Shown: piece by piece, positions 61,122 through 64,000 of the stretch
How positions within the stretch are numbered: position 1 is the stretch's first letter
Layout of the letters: the number at the start of each line of letters is the position of its first letter
DNA from: Lachnospiraceae bacterium
Lineage (GTDB): Bacteria > Bacillota > Clostridia > Lachnospirales > Lachnospiraceae
Assembly: GCA_910575105.1 (NCBI GenBank)
Contig: CAJTDK010000013.1
Coordinates: forward strand, 62,001-126,000
Direction of reading: 5' to 3'
DNA length: 64,000 nt
Translations under genes and position numbers: made by a program
The notes under the pieces: model-generated
The model's database searches: none
What the model was told of the DNA's origin: nothing
What the model saw: only the letters and a program-made list of their open reading frames with translations

Positions 61122-61644
61122 GCCCTCAAAAGGGTAAACGGAATCACCGCATTTCTGGTTTCCGTCCGGGAGCCGTACATATATTGCTGGCCAGCAGTAT
61201 GAAAGTCTGATAGCGATCAAAGCAACCATACCATCCTCTGGTGATGGATTTGAAGGTCCGAAGTCCTTATAAATGCTGACGGGTTGCAACGGGGGCGTTG
61301 TAATACTGGCTGACAGGTTTCGGCCGGGTTTAATGTGAACCGGGCGCCATGGGAGGGTTAAACCTGTGTTTCTGTACCATGGGAACAAATGAGATTTATT
61401 TACGGAAAGCCGGGGAACTTACAGCGCCCATATTGTTGTGATGGTTTTGAAGTTTTTGTGTAGCGGAGTTTTTGATTTTTATAGATGGCATATCGTTTCG
61501 TTCGGAAACAAATAGTTCTGTTTTACAGGGAGAGGCACGGGCTGTTGCGCCTGGAGCGGTTTCTGTAAAATCCCAGGGTTAGTTCAGTGACGGAGAAGCA
61601 ATGGATAGTCCGGTCTGCGGGCCGGTGGAAGGGACGGGATATAG
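61122..61644. other. 520-base stretch without a gene upstream of symE-parAB
   Basis: No ORF with a start signal on either strand. It contains the palindrome TGCTGGCCAGCA (61185-61196) and several GGGTT/AACC-type short inverted repeats around 61320-61370. The position before parA would suit a centromere-like site or an element end. Nothing firmer is visible. Confidence 0.4.
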
Positions 61645-61887
61645 ATGAAGAAGGATGTTCGGAAGATTAAGGTGTATGAGCAGAGCGGGCATAATTATAA
61701 GCCCACGCCTACGATCATGTTGAAGGGGCTGTGGCTGGAAGAGCTGGGGTTCGGGGCGGGGACGCTTTTGACGGTCCGGTGTGAGGAAGGGAAGCTGGTC
61801 ATTGTTCCGAGGGAGACAGTGGATTATATTGATGTGTTTGAGGAGCAGCAGTTGAGCATGGTTGCGGAGAAGAAAGTGAGGTATTGA
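61645..61887 (+). CDS. SymE-family toxin-like protein
   Basis: 80 aa, behind GGAAGGGACGGG. KIKVYEQSGHNYKPTPTIMLKGLWLEELGFGAGTLLTVRCEEGKLVIVP is a full SymE/AbrB-like domain. It is the first gene of a symE-parA-parB string, with its stop close to the parA start, so it may serve in element control or maintenance rather than as a classical toxin. Confidence 0.82.
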   Translation: MKKDVRKIKVYEQSGHNYKPTPTIMLKGLWLEELGFGAGTLLTVRCEEGKLVIVPRETVDYIDVFEEQQLSMVAEKKVRY

Positions 61888-61889
61888 GA

Positions 61890-62675
61890 ATGGGAAAGAT
61901 ATATATGATCGGTTCGCAAAAAGGGGGTACGGCCAAGACTACCACTACGTTCAATCTGGCGTACTGTCTGCGGAAGATGGGGAAGCGGGTTCTGGCTGTG
62001 GATTTTGACAGTCAGGCGAACTTGACAACGTGTTTCGGCGTGGAGGATACGGGGGTTTTGGAGGATACTATTGGGCATCTGATGATGGTGCGGATTGAGG
62101 ACGAGAAGATGCCATCCCCGAAGAGGTACATACGGACGAAGGACGGGGTGGATTTCATCCCATCGTCTATTTATCTGTCGGTGGTGGATGCGAAGCTGCG
62201 GCTGGAGATGGGGGCGGAGCGGATGCTGTCCGGGATTCTGGAGCCGCTGCGGGAGAGGTATGATTATATTTTGGTTGATACCTGCTCATCACTGGGGACT
62301 TTGACGATCAATGCTTTGGCTGCTGCGGATGAGGTGATTATCACGGTGAACCCCCAGCTTCTGGCTATGATGGGGATGCAGGATTTTCTGCGGACGGTGG
62401 TGAAGATACGGAAGCGGATCAATCCGGGGCTGGGAATTGCGGGGATTCTGATGACCATGTGTGAGGTCAGGACGAAGCTGTGTAAGGTGCTGACGGAGGA
62501 AGTGATGGAGAGCTTCCAGGAGCAGATACGGGTGTTTGAGACCAGGATTCCCAGTACGGTGAAGGTGGGGGAGAGCATTTATTACAGCCTGCCGGTGGCG
62601 GAGTACAGCCCGAAGGCGAGCGCGGGGTTGGCTTATAGGAGGTTTGCAAAGGAGTTGGTTTCGTATGAAGGCTAA
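61890..62675 (+). CDS. parA: ParA-family partition ATPase
   Basis: 261 aa; ATG 61890 behind GTGAGG. Deviant Walker A KGGTAKTTTT near residue 12, ADFDSQANLTT-type VDFDSQANLTTCFG, and DYILVDTCSSLGTLTINAL (Walker B). It is a Soj/ParA-type ATPase for element or plasmid segregation, and overlaps parB by 11 bases. Confidence 0.92.
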   Translation: MGKIYMIGSQKGGTAKTTTTFNLAYCLRKMGKRVLAVDFDSQANLTTCFGVEDTGVLEDTIGHLMMVRIEDEKMPSPKRYIRTKDGVDFIPSSIYLSVVDAKLRLEMGAERMLSGILEPLRERYDYILVDTCSSLGTLTINALAAADEVIITVNPQLLAMMGMQDFLRTVVKIRKRINPGLGIAGILMTMCEVRTKLCKVLTEEVMESFQEQIRVFETRIPSTVKVGESIYYSLPVAEYSPKASAGLAYRRFAKELVSYEG

Positions 62676-63666
62676 TGGGACGAAGAGGAAGATTTTTAGT
62701 GACGCTGTGGACCTGCTGGCGGGGGCGGAAGAGGTTTCCGCCGTGGAGAATGGAATCAGGATGCTGCCGATTGACAGTATCCGCCCGTTCCGGAGGCATC
62801 CGTTCCGGCTGTATGAGGGGGAGCGTCTGGAGGATATGGTGGAGAGCATCAGGGAGCATGGGGTTCTGAATCCGGTGATCGTGTGGCAGGAGGGGGACGG
62901 GTATGAGATGCTTGCGGGGCATAACCGGCAGGTGGCGGGGAGGCTGGCAGGCTTGACGGAGATTCCGGCCATTGTGAAGACGGATCTGACGGAAGAGGAT
63001 GCTTATGTGTATGTGATTGAGACCAATGTGATACAGAGGGGATTTGCGGAGCTTTTGCCCAGCGAGAAGGCGGCGGTGCTGGCGGAGCGGTATGAGAAGG
63101 TCAGCAGCCAGGGGCGGCGGAATGATATTCTGGAGGAGATCGCAAGGCTGAACGGGCAGGACACGGCGGGGACTTGTGGACATGATGTCCACAGGTTGAA
63201 GAGCCGGGATGCAATCGGGGAAGAGTATGGGATGACCGGGAGGAATATTGCCAGATATATGCGGGTGCAGAAGCTGGGGGAGCCTTTGAAGGGGCGGCTG
63301 GACGAGGGGACGCTGCCTTTGGTGGCGGCGGTGGACTTGTCTTATCTGTCGGAGAAGGAGCAGGAAGTGGTGTCCGGGCTGGCGGATACGGGGAAGATTA
63401 AGCTGGATATGAAGACGGCGAAGTGCGTCAGGGGCATGGCGGGGAAGGTGACGGAAGAGGCTGTGCTGGGGGCGTTGGATGGTGAGAAAGTGAAGAAGGC
63501 TGCTGTCGGAAGGAGCGTGAAGCTGTCGGCGGAGGTGTATGAGAGGTATTTTGGGAGTGTGAAGCCTGCGGATGTGGCGGGTATCGTGGAGGACGCGCTG
63601 GCGGCGTGGTTCGGGAAAGGGGGAGCGGCCGATGTTCCGGGCGGAAGAGATCGGGAGGCTGGATAG
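62665..63666 (+). CDS. parB: ParB/Spo0J-family partition protein
   Basis: 333 aa; ATG 62665 behind AAAGGAG. The N-terminal CTPase/ParB domain shows IREHGVLNPVIVWQ, GYEMLAGHNRQVAGRLAG and NVIQRGFAELLPSEKA; a central helix-turn-helix follows (TGRNIARYMRVQKLG). The C-terminal ~90 residues are helical. It binds parS-like sites and works with ParA. It overlaps the next gene by 35 bases. Confidence 0.92.
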   Translation: MKANGTKRKIFSDAVDLLAGAEEVSAVENGIRMLPIDSIRPFRRHPFRLYEGERLEDMVESIREHGVLNPVIVWQEGDGYEMLAGHNRQVAGRLAGLTEIPAIVKTDLTEEDAYVYVIETNVIQRGFAELLPSEKAAVLAERYEKVSSQGRRNDILEEIARLNGQDTAGTCGHDVHRLKSRDAIGEEYGMTGRNIARYMRVQKLGEPLKGRLDEGTLPLVAAVDLSYLSEKEQEVVSGLADTGKIKLDMKTAKCVRGMAGKVTEEAVLGALDGEKVKKAAVGRSVKLSAEVYERYFGSVKPADVAGIVEDALAAWFGKGGAADVPGGRDREAG

Positions 63667-63907
63667 GTCTTATTTTAACATTATTCTGGCGGAGGAATAT
63701 GATGTGACGCTCCAGTCGAAGAATACGGGGCATATCTGGTATATCCATAATCCGGAGTATCCGGGGGAGGGGGAGTGCGTTATTTTTCATAAGCACAGGG
63801 CTTCCCAGCCGTATCATCAGCATGGGAGGGCCAGGAGTCTGGGGCAGGCGGTGAAGAGTATCAAAGGGCATGATGTGTTTCAGATGAATGGACGGAAGCG
63901 TTCGTAA
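63632..63907 (+). CDS. Small protein after parB, unknown
   Basis: 91 aa, ATG 63632 behind AAAGGGGGAG, overlapping the end of parB. It has a strand-rich composition with many aromatic and His residues (SKNTGHIWYIHNPEYPGEGECVIFHKHR, YHQHGRARSL). The same small gene tends to follow parB in Clostridia conjugative elements. Function unknown. Confidence 0.7.
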   Translation: MFRAEEIGRLDRSYFNIILAEEYDVTLQSKNTGHIWYIHNPEYPGEGECVIFHKHRASQPYHQHGRARSLGQAVKSIKGHDVFQMNGRKRS

Positions 63908-63931
63908 TATATGGCTTGAAGGTAAAATAGG

Positions 63932-63967
63932 GAAAATTCTGGCATATTGACATATGTCGGAATTTTC
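63932..63967 (+). terminator. Terminator of the symE-parAB string
   Basis: GAAAATTC (63932-63939) pairs with GAATTTTC (63960-63967), and the inner arms GGCATAT/ATATGTC extend the stem to a TGAC loop. The long hairpin lacks a good T run but lies 25 bases past the last stop. Confidence 0.65.
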
Positions 63968-64000
63968 TTATGTAAGTAGTGACTGCTGATTAAGTCAATG

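Larger units (their letters stand above)
43545..61122. mobile_element. Degraded Tn1549-like integrative conjugative element
   Basis: Order and identity of the pieces (RepA, PcfB, VirB6/TrbL, MT-A70 methylase, DUF4366, topoisomerase III, SpaA-type surface protein, giant SNF2 helicase, DUF6664-like, DUF3848, DUF3991/TOPRIM) follow the backbone of Tn1549-type elements. Most core genes are truncated, and VirD4, VirB4, relaxase and integrase are not seen. Exporter genes and the KTR gene lie at the right. The boundaries are approximate. Confidence 0.75.

Noticed and set aside
1-64000. CRISPR array, rRNA or tRNA genes
   Set aside because: No regularly spaced repeat units, no rRNA-like sequence, and no convincing tRNA cloverleaf with T-loop consensus seen on either strand by eye.

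Overview
The window looks like chromosome of a gut Clostridia species, most likely Lachnospiraceae. The basis is strong AGGAGG-type ribosome binding sites, the protein families present (RlmD with a C-terminal tail typical of that family, DUF1492, DUF6711, Tn1549-type conjugation genes, KTR protein) and moderate, patchy GC. Host sequence seems limited to the left edge (NYN/LOTUS protein and rlmD, 1-2294). Almost everything else is mobile or cargo DNA.

Left to right. (1) 2346-13197: a defence-type block with a GIY-YIG/DUF4357 protein on the minus strand, then a plus-strand operon of a small HTH protein, hsdM, hsdS, hsdR, a YgjP-like zinc peptidase and a large ImmA/IrrE-type peptidase, closed by a strong terminator. 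(2) 13526-38521: a mosaic, partly deleted prophage. It has a replication block (sigma-like protein, DUF7768, PD-(D/E)XK nuclease, VapE primase/helicase, VRR-NUC, SNF2 helicase), late-switch genes (DUF1492, HNH, small terminase), tail and lysis genes, a second early fragment (DUF2800, DNA polymerase A), and three serine-recombinase genes. The large terminase, portal, capsid and head-tail genes are missing across one abrupt junction near 22830. Own-promoter or riboswitch-driven cargo sits among the late genes: a nucleotidyltransferase-like gene, a GNAT, a helical-repeat protein and yjdF with its riboswitch. (3) 38661-43544: an HTH protein, a zinc-ribbon/SHOCT-like protein, a GmrSD-type DUF262/DUF1524 nuclease, a displaced 3' end of an rlmD gene, and an AT-rich membrane protein. 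The intact rlmD at 927-2294 and the displaced tail at about 42217-42537 suggest that roughly 40 kb was inserted into the 3' end of rlmD.

(4) 43545-61122: a wrecked Tn1549-like integrative conjugative element. Fragments of RepA, PcfB, VirB6/TrbL, an MT-A70 methylase, DUF4366, topoisomerase III, a SpaA-type surface protein and the SNF2 helicase are butted together at about seven junctions. Intact genes follow (DUF6664-like, DUF3848, DUF3991/TOPRIM), interrupted by an AT-rich 607-residue protein with a HEPN-type RNxxxH motif. Next come a group II intron fragment, a 3'-truncated ABC exporter with a divergent AraC regulator, a winged-helix regulator with an apparent ATT start, a hybrid MATE locus with a PadR repressor, an AraC-GNAT fusion overlapping a second MATE gene, and a KTR protein. 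(5) 61645-63967: a symE-parA-parB-orf cassette, probably the start of another element or plasmid-like module.

The most noteworthy signals are: a three-copy leader element (an 11-base box, exactly 11 bases, then GGCTACC) ahead of phage early genes, with flanking arms that pair differently in each copy; the rlmD-split island carrying defence genes at both ends; the HEPN-like and nucleotidyltransferase-like cargo; and about a dozen abrupt gene-gene junctions. The junctions could be real deletions or assembly artefacts, and this must be settled before biology is read into them.
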